NCBI GenBank assembly: GCA_000493945.1
Contig: AWNW01000001.1
Location: forward strand, 62,001-126,000
DNA length: 64,000 nt
Origin: Candidatus Hydrogenedens terephthalaticus JGI OTU-1
GTDB taxonomy: Bacteria > Hydrogenedentota > Hydrogenedentia > Hydrogenedentales > Hydrogenedentaceae
Direction of reading: 5' to 3'
Each line of letters begins with the position of its first letter. Within the stretch, counting starts at the first letter, position 1. A program made the position numbers and the translations under genes. The notes beneath the pieces were generated by a model. It did no database searches and was not told the origin of the DNA. It worked only from the letters and a program-made list of their open reading frames with translations. Shown one piece after another: positions 54,157-64,000 of this stretch.

Positions 54157-55575
54157 GTGATATCCATTCCAGAGGAAGGGAAATCGAAAGAAGAAGTATT
54201 AAAGGAATTAGAATTAGCCCGACAAAATGATGCTCGTTGGGAGGATGGGCGAATATTCAGTCTTGTGTTTCATTTTTCAGAGGAGCATTCCAAACTGGTT
54301 AAAGACGCATACAGTATGTATATCCATGAGAATGGATTAAATCCGATGGCTTTTCATAGTTTGAGAAAATTTGAGTCAGAAGTTGTTCAGATGACTGCTT
54401 CCTTACTTAACGGAGATAGTAATACGGTAGGATGTATGACTTCAGGTGGGACAGAAAGTATTTTATTAGCCATGAAAACATATAGAGACAAGGCACGAAA
54501 AGAACGCGGTGATAGATATTTTGTACCTGAGGTTATCATTCCCGATTCTGCCCATGTTGCTTTTCTCAAAGCGGGTGAATATTTTGACATAAAAATGATA
54601 CATGCTCCTGTTGATAAGACAGGTAAAGTGGATGTAAGTGCGGTTGAACGAAGAATAACACCCAATACAGTTGCTCTGGTTGGTTCTGCACCGAATTATC
54701 CGTATGGAACGATTGACCCTATATCTGAATTAAGTGATTTAGCCATAGAGTATAACTTAAATCTACATGTAGATGCGTGTGTCGGCGGCTTTATTCTTCC
54801 GTGGTTAGAGAAATTAGGAGAGGATATTACTCCTTTTGATTTCCGCATTCCCGGGGTAACATCTATTTCTGCTGATTTGCATAAATATGGCTATTCTGCA
54901 AAAGGTGCTTCCGTAATTTTGTACCGTTCCATGGATATAATGAAGTATCAATTATTTGTTTCAGTGAATTTCCCCGGTGGTATTGTGATGACACCCGGTT
55001 TAACAGGTACCCGTCCTGGAGGTGCTATTGCCTCTGCATGGGCAACACTTATGAGTTTGGGGCAAAACAAATACATTGAAAACGCAAAGAATTTGGCGGA
55101 GATTGTTAGAAAGTTTAAAGAAGGAATTCAGACAATTCCAGAACTGGAGATTGTAGGCGAACCCCAAGGACCGTTATTTGCTTATTGTAGTAAAACCCCG
55201 AAAGTAAATATTTACGCGGTAGCCGATATTTTAGAATCGAAAGGATGGCATATTGACCGCCAACAAAAACCTGCAAGTATTCATTTTATGATTAATCCGT
55301 TGCACGGTAAAATTGTAGATGAATATTTGAACGATTTAAGGGATGCGGTAGAAAAAGTGAAAGAAAATCCTGATTTAGCAAAGCAAGCGACGGCACCAGT
55401 TTATGGTATGCTGGCAAATGTGCCTTTACGCGGGATGGTAGAGTCGGAGGTTCGGAAAATTGTGGAAGATATATATAAAGGGACATCACCAGAGATAAAT
55501 CTTGAGGAACAAAATACCCCTGATAATGTATTAACAATAATAAAGAAATTATTTTCATATTTATCTAACAAGTAA
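54157..55575 (+). CDS. PLP-dependent lyase/decarboxylase, sphingosine-1-phosphate lyase-like
   Basis: A 472-aa group II PLP enzyme. It shows MAFHSLRKFESEVVQMTASL, the PLP-phosphate loop CMTSGGTESILLAMKTYRDK, DSAHVAFLKAGEYFD, HVDACVGGFILPW, and the Schiff-base lysine K243 in SADLHKYGYSAKG. This pattern is that of S1P lyase (Dpl1) rather than glutamate decarboxylase. The start is GTG 54157 with TAGGAG upstream. With two ceramidase-like genes in the window a long-chain-base route is imaginable, but other amines are equally possible substrates. Confidence 0.88.
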   Translation: MISIPEEGKSKEEVLKELELARQNDARWEDGRIFSLVFHFSEEHSKLVKDAYSMYIHENGLNPMAFHSLRKFESEVVQMTASLLNGDSNTVGCMTSGGTESILLAMKTYRDKARKERGDRYFVPEVIIPDSAHVAFLKAGEYFDIKMIHAPVDKTGKVDVSAVERRITPNTVALVGSAPNYPYGTIDPISELSDLAIEYNLNLHVDACVGGFILPWLEKLGEDITPFDFRIPGVTSISADLHKYGYSAKGASVILYRSMDIMKYQLFVSVNFPGGIVMTPGLTGTRPGGAIASAWATLMSLGQNKYIENAKNLAEIVRKFKEGIQTIPELEIVGEPQGPLFAYCSKTPKVNIYAVADILESKGWHIDRQQKPASIHFMINPLHGKIVDEYLNDLRDAVEKVKENPDLAKQATAPVYGMLANVPLRGMVESEVRKIVEDIYKGTSPEINLEEQNTPDNVLTIIKKLFSYLSNK

Positions 55576-55578
55576 ATC

Positions 55579-57549
55579 ATGATGCAACAAGAGAAAAATA
55601 TTTTGAAAAAGATTGTGTTATTTTTTGTTTGTGTTTACCTGTATGCCTATTCCTCATACGGGCAGGAGAAACTTCTGGATGGTGTTAAAACGGGCTTTGA
55701 TACTGTTATAAAGGGTATTCATCAAATAGGTTCCTATGCAGACGAGGTTTTAAGGTCGAATCTTTTTGGAAATCAACAATCGCTTCCATATACGATTACA
55801 AAGAAATATGAAAATCAGGTTTCTGTATCTCAAAATGTAAATGTCTTAATAAAAAATGAGTTTGGGCTTGTTGACATTAAATCATGGAGTGAGCCTTTGG
55901 TCGTTATAGAAACGACACTAACCTTAGGTGGGCAAAGTCAGGATTTGCTTGAAAAAACGGCGAGCAATTTTCAACCACAAATTAATAATGAAAATAACAC
56001 ACTATTGATAGAAAATAAGTTTCCCGAAGAGAGTGTGTCTTTTATAAAAATTGATTATGTTATTACCCTACCTCGTTCTGCAAATGTCTCTGTTGATAAT
56101 TTTTTTGGAGATACGCGAATATCTAATGTGGATGGGTCTGTGACCATTAATGAACAATACGGTTCCGTAGAACTTGAAAATATCAATGGTAGGGTTTCTG
56201 TGAGGGCACAGGGAGAGTTTCCTCTAAAAGCAAAAAAAATTACAAATGGTGGCTTTTTTTATCTTTCGAGAACGAATGCGGAGATATATGATTTACAAGG
56301 AGAAGTTAGCATTTCTAATCTTCTGGGAGAACTTAAAATACAAAAGTTAGGAGATGGGAGGTTCGTTTTACATACGGATAGTGGCAAATCAAGTATTAAG
56401 TTTGAAGATACATCGCAATTAGAAGTTAGGGGGAGTTTATTAGGTAGTCAATTAACCACAGATTTGCCTATTCTACAAAAGAGTACAGGCTCATTGAGTA
56501 CTCTGGATTTAAATAATCCAGATGCAAAACAAAAAATTGAAATAACAGCCGTATTTTCAGAAGTATCCCTTTTTAGAAGCGATACATTACTCTCAAGTCC
56601 TCAGAGTGTCATAGCCAACTATAAACCTTTTAGTGAAGTATTTTCTTCAGAGGAAGGAATTAATCCAGGAGATGTTTTAATAATAAACAATCAAAAGGGC
56701 GATGTTCGTATTCTCCCGACAAATGATAATAAAATTCGATTAAAAGCGACCCGTTTGGTTTGGGTGTCTTCTGCGGATAAAGCGACATCGGCATTAGAGA
56801 AAGTGTCGGTAAATCTTCACAGAACAGAAAATAGAATATATATTATGACATCGGGGAATTATGAAACTCTTCCTGAATATCTTTCAGATTGGAGGGTAGA
56901 TATTCAGGTATTTTGTCCTCCCAATGTAGATGTTTCTATTGAATCGAAGGAAGGACAAACCGCATGTGAAAATATGGAAAGTTCTTTACGCATAAATCAA
57001 GGGTCAGGTGTCGTTTCAATATTAACATGCAAGGGACCTTATTTTGTTTCCAATCAAAAAGGGAATATACGAATAGAAGATATGAGTAATGATGGGGAAA
57101 TAACAATTCGGGGTGGATTGGCTACCTTGAAAAATATTAAAGCACCTATCAATATAACGGCTATTCAGGCAAATGTAAATTTGGAAGATATTCAATCAAA
57201 GGTTGTTGCACGATTGCAGGAAGGGGATATTCGTTTTTTGGCACTGAACGGAATATTAGGGGATATAGATATTTCCACCGAAAAAGGGAATATTAGCATT
57301 CTTTTGTCACCTGAAACGGATTGTAAATTAAAAGCCAAAACGCAAGAAGGAATTATTGATACCGCCCTTCCTTTAACAGGTGTTTTTTCGAGAATGAAAC
57401 AGGAGGCAGAAGTTCAGATTCGAGAAGGGAAATATGCTGTTCTATTAAAGGCTGTTAAAGGTGATATTATTATTGATGGGAATATTGAGGAATCTCTAAT
57501 TGTTAATCCAACAACAATCCCATCTGAAAATATTCAACCCAGTCAATAA
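55579..57549 (+). CDS. Exported DUF4097-like beta-repeat protein
   Basis: A 656-aa protein with a signal peptide (LKKIVLFFVCVYLYAYSSYG). The rest is built from short beta-strands in two similar halves. Strings such as VLIKNEFGLVDIKSWSEPLV, SVDNFFGDTRISNVDG and later VLIINNQKGDVRILPTNDNK match the putative auto-adhesin DUF4097 type. No enzyme motif is seen. It starts 3 bp after the S1P-lyase-like gene and ends 37 bp before uvrA, so it lies in the same transcript. Confidence 0.8.
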   Translation: MMQQEKNILKKIVLFFVCVYLYAYSSYGQEKLLDGVKTGFDTVIKGIHQIGSYADEVLRSNLFGNQQSLPYTITKKYENQVSVSQNVNVLIKNEFGLVDIKSWSEPLVVIETTLTLGGQSQDLLEKTASNFQPQINNENNTLLIENKFPEESVSFIKIDYVITLPRSANVSVDNFFGDTRISNVDGSVTINEQYGSVELENINGRVSVRAQGEFPLKAKKITNGGFFYLSRTNAEIYDLQGEVSISNLLGELKIQKLGDGRFVLHTDSGKSSIKFEDTSQLEVRGSLLGSQLTTDLPILQKSTGSLSTLDLNNPDAKQKIEITAVFSEVSLFRSDTLLSSPQSVIANYKPFSEVFSSEEGINPGDVLIINNQKGDVRILPTNDNKIRLKATRLVWVSSADKATSALEKVSVNLHRTENRIYIMTSGNYETLPEYLSDWRVDIQVFCPPNVDVSIESKEGQTACENMESSLRINQGSGVVSILTCKGPYFVSNQKGNIRIEDMSNDGEITIRGGLATLKNIKAPINITAIQANVNLEDIQSKVVARLQEGDIRFLALNGILGDIDISTEKGNISILLSPETDCKLKAKTQEGIIDTALPLTGVFSRMKQEAEVQIREGKYAVLLKAVKGDIIIDGNIEESLIVNPTTIPSENIQPSQ

Positions 57550-57586
57550 TTCTTAAAAGGATATTTGGACAAAAATACCGTATTTT

Positions 57587-60436
57587 ATGAGTAAATCAGA
57601 ATATATTGTTATACGCGGAGCTCGGCAACATAATCTTGCTAATATCAATCTGGATTTACCAAGGAACAAACTTATCGTAATAACCGGATTAAGTGGTTCC
57701 GGGAAATCCAGCCTTGCTTTTGATACTCTTTATGCAGAAGGGCAGAGACGGTATGTTGAAAGTCTTTCTGCGTATGCCCGTCAATTCCTCGAACAAATGG
57801 AGAAACCGGATGTTGACCATATTGAGGGGTTAAGTCCGGCTATTTCGATAGAACAAAAGACTGTTCATAGAAATCCGCGTTCCACGGTTGGCACTGTAAC
57901 CGAAATATATGATTATTTGCGGTTGCTTTTTGCTCGTGTGGGAACTCCCCATTGCTACAAATGCGGCAAGGTAATTTCTGCACAGACACCGCAACAAATT
58001 GTAGATAATATTATGGGTTTTCCGGAACAGACAAAAATCCAAATTTTAGCACCTGTGGTTCGTCAAAGAAAAGGGAACTATACAAAATTGTTTGATGAGA
58101 TTAAAAAGTCCGGATTTGTTCGTGTTCGTGTAAACAAAACGATGTATCATGTGGATGATGAAATTAAGTTAGAACGATATAAAAAACATGATATTGAAAT
58201 TGTGGTAGATAGACTTGTTATAAAATCGGATATACAGAAACGATTAACGGATTCTATAGAAACTGCACTAAAATTGGGGAATGGGTTGGTTCGTATCTGG
58301 TATGAAGTTCTTGGAAATCAACCTCAGGAAATATTACAAAGTGAAAAACTTTCCTGTATTGACTGCAATATTTCCGTTGAAGAGTTAGAACCTCGCATGT
58401 TCTCTTTTAATAATCCTCACGGAGCATGCCCCGTATGTACTGGTTTAGGGACTGTTACTGAAATTGACCCAGAACTTGTTATCCCTAATCCCGATTTGTC
58501 TATAGCAGAAGGAGCTGTTGAACCGTGGAGCCAAAGACCCATTCTCGATTCCATGTATCGAAAGACACTTCGTATCATTTGTGAACATTATGGAGAAAGC
58601 CCTTTAACCCCGTGGAAGAACTTGTCAGACAAATTCAAAGAGGTCGTTCTTTATGGTTCGGGAGAGGAATACATCCGATTTACTTATCACATGGCGAATA
58701 GCAGTTATGAAACCTATAAGCCTTTTGAAGGGGTTATCCCTAATTTAGAAAGACGATATAGAGAGACTCAATCCACTCGTGCTCGGGAAATGATCGAAAA
58801 ATATATGGCTACCCATATATGTCGTTCCTGTCAGGGAACAAGGTTAAAACCTGAATCGCGTGCTGTTCGGATTAATGGAAAGAATATTGTAGATGTAACG
58901 CGAATGTCCATCAAAGAAGCGAGGTCGTTTTTTGAAAATTTGCAGTTGACTGAATTTCAGAAAAAGATAGCAGAGAGAATATTGAAGGAAATCAACCTGC
59001 GATTGTCATTTCTTATGGATGTTGGGCTGGACTATCTAACCTTAGACCGTAGTGCCGGAACATTATCGGGCGGTGAATCACAACGGATTCGTTTAGCAAG
59101 TCAAATTGGTTCGGGATTGGTTGGTGTTATTTATGTTTTAGATGAGCCCAGTATTGGACTACATCCTCGTGATACGAATCGTTTAATTGAAACACTGGTG
59201 AAACTCAGGGATTTAGGAAATACCGTTATTGTGGTTGAACATGATGAATCAACGATTCGTTCCGCAGACCATGTAATTGATTTGGGACCTGGTGCGGGTG
59301 TTCATGGGGGTAAAATTGTTGCCCAGGGACCGCCATCAAAGATTGCAAAATGTGCTAATTCGTGGACGGGTAAATACCTCGCCGGTAAATTTCATGTTTT
59401 TTGCCCAAAAGAACGAAGGAAACCGAGAAATAAATGGCTTATTCTACGAGGTGCTTCTTTAAATAATTTAAAAAATATAGATGTTTCTTTTCCTTTGGGG
59501 TTATTTGTTTGTATAACAGGAGTTTCGGGTTCTGGAAAATCCAGTTTAATTAATGAAACTTTATTTCCTGCAGTTCAAAATGCCATTCTCAAAAGAAAAC
59601 CCGAAGTTAAACTTTTCTATTCACAAATAGAGGGGATAGAAAATATTGATAAAGTAATAGATATAGACCAGTCGCCTATTGGGAGAACGCCTCGTTCTAA
59701 TCCGGCAACCTACACAGGTTTATTTACACCTATTCGTGAATTATTCAGCAAGGTGCCCGAAGCAAAAGCGCGTGGATATAGTGCGGGTAGGTTTAGTTTT
59801 AATGTAAAAGGGGGGCGTTGTGAAGCATGTGAGGGGAATGGCTATTTAACTATCGAAATGCAATTTCTACCGGATGTGTATATTCCCTGCGATACCTGCC
59901 ATGGTAAGAGGTATAACCGTGATACTTTACAAATCCAGTACAAAGGTAAAAATATAGCAGAGGTGCTGGATATGACTGTCGAGGATGCTATGGATTTTTT
60001 TAAAAATATTCCACAAATATCGCGTCCCTTAGAAACCCTATTTGAAGTAGGTCTGGGATATATTAATTTAGGGCAACCTGCTACGACCCTTTCTGGGGGA
60101 GAAGCACAGCGGGTTAAATTAGCAACAGAATTGTTAAAAAGGCATACCGGAAATACGCTTTATATTCTGGATGAGCCTACCACGGGACTACATGCGGTTG
60201 ATGTTGACAGATTACTTCGTGTCTTACACCGACTTGTGGATTTGGGGAATACGGTTGTTGTGATAGAGCATAACCTTGAAGTTATTCGAACTGCCGATTG
60301 GATTATAGACCTCGGTCCAGAGGGAGGAGACAGAGGAGGATATATTGTTGCGGAAGGTCCACCGGAAGATATAATAAAGGTAAAGAAATCATATACAGGT
60401 GAGTATTTAAAGGCGAGATTAGGTGATATTGTTTAG
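57587..60436 (+). CDS. uvrA: Excinuclease ABC subunit A
   Basis: The damage-recognition ATPase of nucleotide excision repair, 949 aa and full length. The first Walker A is [20 protein letters not shown], followed by [18 protein letters not shown]. Two CxxC zinc modules are present (CIDCN ... CPVC and CEAC ... CDTC). ABC signatures are [16 protein letters not shown] and [16 protein letters not shown]. The second Walker A is [11 protein letters not shown]. No uvrB or uvrC is nearby, which is normal. Confidence 0.98.
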   Translation: MSKSEYIVIRGARQHNLANINLDLPRNKLIVITGLSGSGKSSLAFDTLYAEGQRRYVESLSAYARQFLEQMEKPDVDHIEGLSPAISIEQKTVHRNPRSTVGTVTEIYDYLRLLFARVGTPHCYKCGKVISAQTPQQIVDNIMGFPEQTKIQILAPVVRQRKGNYTKLFDEIKKSGFVRVRVNKTMYHVDDEIKLERYKKHDIEIVVDRLVIKSDIQKRLTDSIETALKLGNGLVRIWYEVLGNQPQEILQSEKLSCIDCNISVEELEPRMFSFNNPHGACPVCTGLGTVTEIDPELVIPNPDLSIAEGAVEPWSQRPILDSMYRKTLRIICEHYGESPLTPWKNLSDKFKEVVLYGSGEEYIRFTYHMANSSYETYKPFEGVIPNLERRYRETQSTRAREMIEKYMATHICRSCQGTRLKPESRAVRINGKNIVDVTRMSIKEARSFFENLQLTEFQKKIAERILKEINLRLSFLMDVGLDYLTLDRSAGTLSGGESQRIRLASQIGSGLVGVIYVLDEPSIGLHPRDTNRLIETLVKLRDLGNTVIVVEHDESTIRSADHVIDLGPGAGVHGGKIVAQGPPSKIAKCANSWTGKYLAGKFHVFCPKERRKPRNKWLILRGASLNNLKNIDVSFPLGLFVCITGVSGSGKSSLINETLFPAVQNAILKRKPEVKLFYSQIEGIENIDKVIDIDQSPIGRTPRSNPATYTGLFTPIRELFSKVPEAKARGYSAGRFSFNVKGGRCEACEGNGYLTIEMQFLPDVYIPCDTCHGKRYNRDTLQIQYKGKNIAEVLDMTVEDAMDFFKNIPQISRPLETLFEVGLGYINLGQPATTLSGGEAQRVKLATELLKRHTGNTLYILDEPTTGLHAVDVDRLLRVLHRLVDLGNTVVVIEHNLEVIRTADWIIDLGPEGGDRGGYIVAEGPPEDIIKVKKSYTGEYLKARLGDIV

Positions 60437-60481
60437 GAATTATGATAATATAAAATAAACAATAAATTGGAAGGGTATGGT

Positions 60482-61489
60482 ATGAATTCTTATGAACGGT
60501 ATGTGAAAACAATTCGTAATGAGCCTGTGGATTTCCTCCCTCGTTTGCCTATAGTTATGTCTTTTGCGACCCATTATATCGGGTGTAATTATCGGCAGTT
60601 TGTTACAGATTATAATGTGCTCGTTAATGCCAATGAAGCATGTATTCGGGATTTTGGTTATGACCAGTGGAGTGCCATATCAGACCCTTTCCGTGAAACT
60701 TCGGGTTTTGGAGCGGTATTAGAATATCCCGAAGATGCCGTTCCGCGTTGTCCCAATCCGCCTTTGCATGAAAATCAAGATTTTTCGAGACTTCCTATTC
60801 CAGACCCTTACAATGCACCGCGGATGTATGACCGAATTTTGGCTGTTCGTGAAATGAGAAATCGTGCTAAAAACGAATACTCTGTTATGGGTTGGGTAGA
60901 AGGTCCCGCTGCAGAAGCAGCGGATTTGAGAGGGGTAACGGATTTTTTAATGGATTTATTGGTTCAACCTGATTATGTAAATGAATTGATGAGTTTTTGT
61001 GTGGATACCGCAATTAATTTTGCTCTGGCACAATTGAAAGAAGGAGCAGATACCATAGGGATTGGAGATGCTATTGCGAGTCAGGTTTCACCGGAGACTT
61101 ATCGCGATTTAATATTCCCCCATGAATATCGTTTGATGAAAGCCATAAAAGAAGCAGGAGGATTTGTTCGATTGCATATTTGTGGTAATACAAGACATTT
61201 ATTGCCGTATTGGAAAGATTTACCCTGCGATGTATATGATTTGGATTGGTACGTTCCCTTAAAAGAAGCACGGGAGATTCTGGGAAATAACGCTGTCCTG
61301 GTGACAAACCTGGACCCTGTGCGGGAAGTTATGGAATCCACACCTGAGGTTATCTATCAAAAACATTTGGAGTTGTATAAAGAAGTAGGACCTCCGCTAA
61401 TGATTGGTGCTGGCTGTGAAATTCCCGGAGATACTCCATTTGAAAATTTCAGGGCAGTGTGTAAACCTGTGGAATATAGCAGGGGATAG
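60482..61489 (+). CDS. UroD-like (MtaA/corrinoid methyltransferase type) protein
   Basis: A 335-aa member of the uroporphyrinogen decarboxylase superfamily. The start is placed at ATG 60482, where GGAAGGG lies 6 bases upstream; an open frame reaches TTG 60467. Family features are MNSYERYVKTIRNEPVDFLP, VEGPAAEAADLRGVTDFL, FVRLHICGNTRHLLP with the zinc-type His/Cys, and GAGCEIPGDTPFENFRA. The H-x-C-G pattern and lack of the true UroD arginines point to methylcobamide:CoM methyltransferase-like enzymes, which handle methyl groups. The substrate is unknown. Confidence 0.85.
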   Translation: MNSYERYVKTIRNEPVDFLPRLPIVMSFATHYIGCNYRQFVTDYNVLVNANEACIRDFGYDQWSAISDPFRETSGFGAVLEYPEDAVPRCPNPPLHENQDFSRLPIPDPYNAPRMYDRILAVREMRNRAKNEYSVMGWVEGPAAEAADLRGVTDFLMDLLVQPDYVNELMSFCVDTAINFALAQLKEGADTIGIGDAIASQVSPETYRDLIFPHEYRLMKAIKEAGGFVRLHICGNTRHLLPYWKDLPCDVYDLDWYVPLKEAREILGNNAVLVTNLDPVREVMESTPEVIYQKHLELYKEVGPPLMIGAGCEIPGDTPFENFRAVCKPVEYSRG

Positions 61490-61498
61490 GAATTAGAA

Positions 61499-62449
61499 TC
61501 ACAATTTTTTTGTCCAGATTTGACGAGAAATCAGGTTAATAAACTCCGACCATTTATCTCCTTTTTTTATGGTTTCTTGTTCTATTCTTGTTAAGGCGTA
61601 GGTTTGTGCATCTAAGTTATCTAAATAATGCAGTATCATGGCTTCTACTGTTTTGGGGACTACGGGAGAACCATTTTCCAGTTCGCCATGGTGAGCCAGA
61701 ATACAATGAAGTAAATGAAGTCGCAAGTCTTCAGGAAATCCCTCGATTGTCTGTATTTTTTCCGATATAAGAATAGCACCAATAACAAGGTGTCCTAATA
61801 ATTTTCCTGCATCTGTATAGTCAATCAGCATAGGGTTATCGGTTAGTTCATGAACTTTTCCAATGTCATGTAAAAAACAAGCAGTTATCAATAAATCTTT
61901 ATTTACATTTGGATATAACTCGCAAACTACGGAGGCTATTTTTATCAGTTCATAACAATGTCGAATGAGGCCTCCGCGAACTTCATGGTGCCATTTTTTC
62001 GCCGCAGGTATGTTTTGCATGGCATTGATTAATTTTGTATCGTTACGGATAGATTGTAATAATTTTTTTAGCCATGGGTTCTTTATTGAATCAAGCATTG
62101 ACCATAGTTCTGTTAAATATTTTGTATTGGATTCTTCAGGTAACATTAAATCTTCCTTTGCGTATTGTTCTCTTCCGAGTGGGATTATATTTGTTGCATG
62201 GATTTGTAGTTTATCTTTATACAATTTAATAACCCCTTTGACTACTACAACATCTCCCACCTCTATTCTTCTTGCTGTCTCTTCAGGTTTGTCCCATAAC
62301 ACTCCACCCATTTCCCCTGTTTTATCACGAACAACAAATCCCAAAAACTTATCTCCGGAAGGTTGTTCTCTTAAATTTTTTGTTATAAGAATGAAATAGT
62401 CGTTTACCTCATTCCCCTCATATAAATCAGAAATGTATTGGTTCTTCAT
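61499..62449 (-). CDS. YhaM-type 3'-5' exoribonuclease (OB-fold plus HD domain)
   Basis: A 316-aa protein. The N-terminal OB-fold nucleic-acid-binding part is about residues 10-90 (YFILITKNLREQPSGDKFLG, GDVVVVKGVIKLYKDKLQIH). The C-terminal HD domain has HHEVRGGLIRHCYELIKIA, TACFLHDIGKVHEL, GHLVIGAILISEKIQ and LLHCILAHHGELENGSP. This order is typical of YhaM/CBF1 exonucleases. The end is 9 bp from the convergent UroD-like gene. Confidence 0.92.
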   Translation of the reverse strand: MKNQYISDLYEGNEVNDYFILITKNLREQPSGDKFLGFVVRDKTGEMGGVLWDKPEETARRIEVGDVVVVKGVIKLYKDKLQIHATNIIPLGREQYAKEDLMLPEESNTKYLTELWSMLDSIKNPWLKKLLQSIRNDTKLINAMQNIPAAKKWHHEVRGGLIRHCYELIKIASVVCELYPNVNKDLLITACFLHDIGKVHELTDNPMLIDYTDAGKLLGHLVIGAILISEKIQTIEGFPEDLRLHLLHCILAHHGELENGSPVVPKTVEAMILHYLDNLDAQTYALTRIEQETIKKGDKWSEFINLISRQIWTKKL

Positions 62450-62461
62450 ATATCTTCCTAT

Positions 62462-63982
62462 CTATTTAATATCTTGTTCTTGTTTATCTTCTTCAAGGTT
62501 AAACAATAGCAATTGTTGTACCTGTTCTTTTGGAATTTGTGGAGATACAGGTGCTTTTAGATATTTATCTTTTTCATCAATAAAAGTTCTTGGAATAGAT
62601 TGGGGAGATTGTGCTTCTAAATCTGGAGTTTGTGTTGGTGGCATGGTTAAGTTTTCTGGTGAAAGTTCAGTAATAGTTTTATTCTTATTTAAATATTCAA
62701 AATATCTCTCATTAAATTCTAATAGTTGATGGAGGATATTTAAGTAAAGTAGCATAACTGCTTTTTCGGAGATGAAATTTTGTCTATAACTTTCCAATGC
62801 CCAATTGTAAATGGATTTTATCCGCTTTAAGCGAATCAGGATTTCATCGTTAGAAAGACCTATTTCCCAATGGTATTTTAAAGATTTTACTTCTTCCCAC
62901 CTTTTCTCTAATTCTTCTTCATAGGGCTTGTTTTTTCGTTTCAGCCATATATTAAGTAGTTGCTTTAATAATAGGATTGCGATAAGAATAAAAATAAAAG
63001 AGAAACCAAGCGTTTTTATCTCTGTTCGGGTTAATGGCTTGTTCTTATTAAAATATGTCAAAGCGATAGGATGAATATCAAGAAAAGCAGGTGGAATAAA
63101 GGCACTACAAGTAGATTCATATTCGGGAGATGACAATATAAATTCTGAAGAAAACCATGCGTTTACTACTTCTCGAACAGTGGAGTTCGGAATTTTTTTA
63201 GAAATAGCCAGAATATTTTTAATGCAAATTAAATCCAGAGAACCGTAGAGGGGGATATTTGAGTTTTTAACATATAATCCGGGTATTGTTATTGAAAACT
63301 CTTTTGATTGCTGAATTGGGACAATCTGATACCAGTTTTTATATAAAAAATCTCGAATTAGGGACGAATTGATTCCTTCAACCCATACTACGGCTTCTAT
63401 TTCTCCATTAGAAAAAGACTTTTCTATATTATAGATTTTCTGGGTCTTTAATTCTGGGGGTACATCAAAATTATAAAATTTAATTAACTGTTCTGTTATA
63501 TAAACTCCTGTAGATATGTCCCCGAAAAATCCAATTTTTTTTCCTGCTAACATTTGAAATTCTTCAAACCCATAGTTTTTAGGGGCAATGATATAAATTC
63601 CTTTCTCACCTGCTGTTGAAAGAGCCATAAGTTTGTTTTTTTGTATCAGAGCTGATATAGATGAAATAATGGCGATGTCCCCTTTACCTTTTATTAACAT
63701 GTCCATAGGTGAAGCATTTTTTTCACAATCTATTTCTTTAATAACGATTTTTTTGTTTTTTTGTTTTAATGATTCGATAAGTGATGATATACAACTACGG
63801 TCATATTCGCTGTTGTCGGGGATAATGATTTTTAAACTCTGGATACGAGCAAATGCTTTGCCCAAATATTTATAGAAAATGTCTTGAGTTTGATGGGGAA
63901 ATAATGCAGATGTAATTGTAACAATGATAAGAAGGGATACAATTATGTAGTAGAGGAAATATATATATTTACTTAAAAGCAA
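62462..63982 (-). CDS. TAXI-family (TRAP-type) solute-binding protein with membrane anchor and C-terminal tail
   Basis: A 506-aa frame still open upstream of the TTG at 63982, so the true start may lie outside the window. Residues about 5-30 form a signal or membrane helix. A TAXI-type periplasmic binding domain follows (GKGDIAIISSISALIQKNKL, GKKIGFFGDISTGVYITEQL, SLDLICIKNILAISKKIPNS). A second membrane helix (GFSFIFILIAILLLKQLL) near residue 335 is followed by a charged helical cytoplasmic tail ending in a Pro/Glu-rich segment. No TRAP permease genes are adjacent. It may sense a ligand rather than feed a transporter. Confidence 0.8.
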   Translation of the reverse strand: MLLSKYIYFLYYIIVSLLIIVTITSALFPHQTQDIFYKYLGKAFARIQSLKIIIPDNSEYDRSCISSLIESLKQKNKKIVIKEIDCEKNASPMDMLIKGKGDIAIISSISALIQKNKLMALSTAGEKGIYIIAPKNYGFEEFQMLAGKKIGFFGDISTGVYITEQLIKFYNFDVPPELKTQKIYNIEKSFSNGEIEAVVWVEGINSSLIRDFLYKNWYQIVPIQQSKEFSITIPGLYVKNSNIPLYGSLDLICIKNILAISKKIPNSTVREVVNAWFSSEFILSSPEYESTCSAFIPPAFLDIHPIALTYFNKNKPLTRTEIKTLGFSFIFILIAILLLKQLLNIWLKRKNKPYEEELEKRWEEVKSLKYHWEIGLSNDEILIRLKRIKSIYNWALESYRQNFISEKAVMLLYLNILHQLLEFNERYFEYLNKNKTITELSPENLTMPPTQTPDLEAQSPQSIPRTFIDEKDKYLKAPVSPQIPKEQVQQLLLFNLEEDKQEQDIK

Positions 63983-64000
63983 ATCCTGTAATTTACTGAA

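Overview
The window is AT-rich chromosomal DNA, cut at the left inside gyrB and at the right close to the start of a TAXI-type binding protein. The organism looks like an uncultured Gram-negative heterotroph. It has many exported sugar-active proteins, two neutral-ceramidase-like proteins, Gly-Glu-rich 'EGEGxxEGE' linkers in secreted repeat proteins, dockerin/EF-hand-like motifs and oxygen/nitrosative-stress genes. From memory, such linkers occur in Hydrogenedentota (NKB19) and neighbouring PVC/Planctomycetota-like groups. That placement is a guess, not a proof.

Layout. 1-1.9 kb: gyrB (5' two thirds). 2.1-9.07 kb: a compact genomic island at the 3' end of a tRNA-Val gene, bounded by a 29-bp perfect direct repeat. 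It carries a type I restriction-modification cassette (hsdR, a Fic protein, hsdM), a GIY-YIG protein, a frameshifted remnant and a small ORF. hsdS is missing, and the end of hsdM runs into nine 36-bp palindromic repeats. 9.2-16.2 kb: a PqaA-type hydrolase, rsgA, an Rrf2 regulator with hcp, an exported superoxide dismutase and a membrane-anchored PHP-type hydrolase. 16.3-20.2 kb: a Nudix-pncB-nadE NAD salvage operon.

20.2-32.8 kb: glycoside hydrolases, a ceramidase-like protein, two unrecognised secreted proteins, and a small locus encoding two paralogous amphipathic peptides of 35 and 40 aa. Upstream of the peptides is a sequence that fits a sigma-54 promoter with an IHF-type site. It lies in a ~140-bp element of which a second, promoter-damaged copy sits 6.7 kb away. 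A GH5 enzyme, a nucleotide-sugar epimerase and a glycosyltransferase follow.

32.8-42.1 kb is mostly housekeeping: nagB, hemolysin III, an aspartate-type aminotransferase, a membrane PpiC isomerase, a lone GspF/PilC, an exported GH36-like protein, a UbiB-type kinase and ispE. 42.1-47.4 kb holds two large exported modular proteins, one with a near-identical internal duplication. 47.4-64 kb holds an HD-GYP response regulator, a second ceramidase-like protein, a HAD phosphatase, a CoA transferase, a PspC protein, a sphingosine-1-phosphate-lyase-like enzyme, a DUF4097-like protein, uvrA, a UroD-like protein, a YhaM-like exonuclease and the TAXI protein.

The two most interesting places are the twin-peptide locus (28.9-29.6 kb) and the tRNA-Val island with its repeat-capped hsdM.
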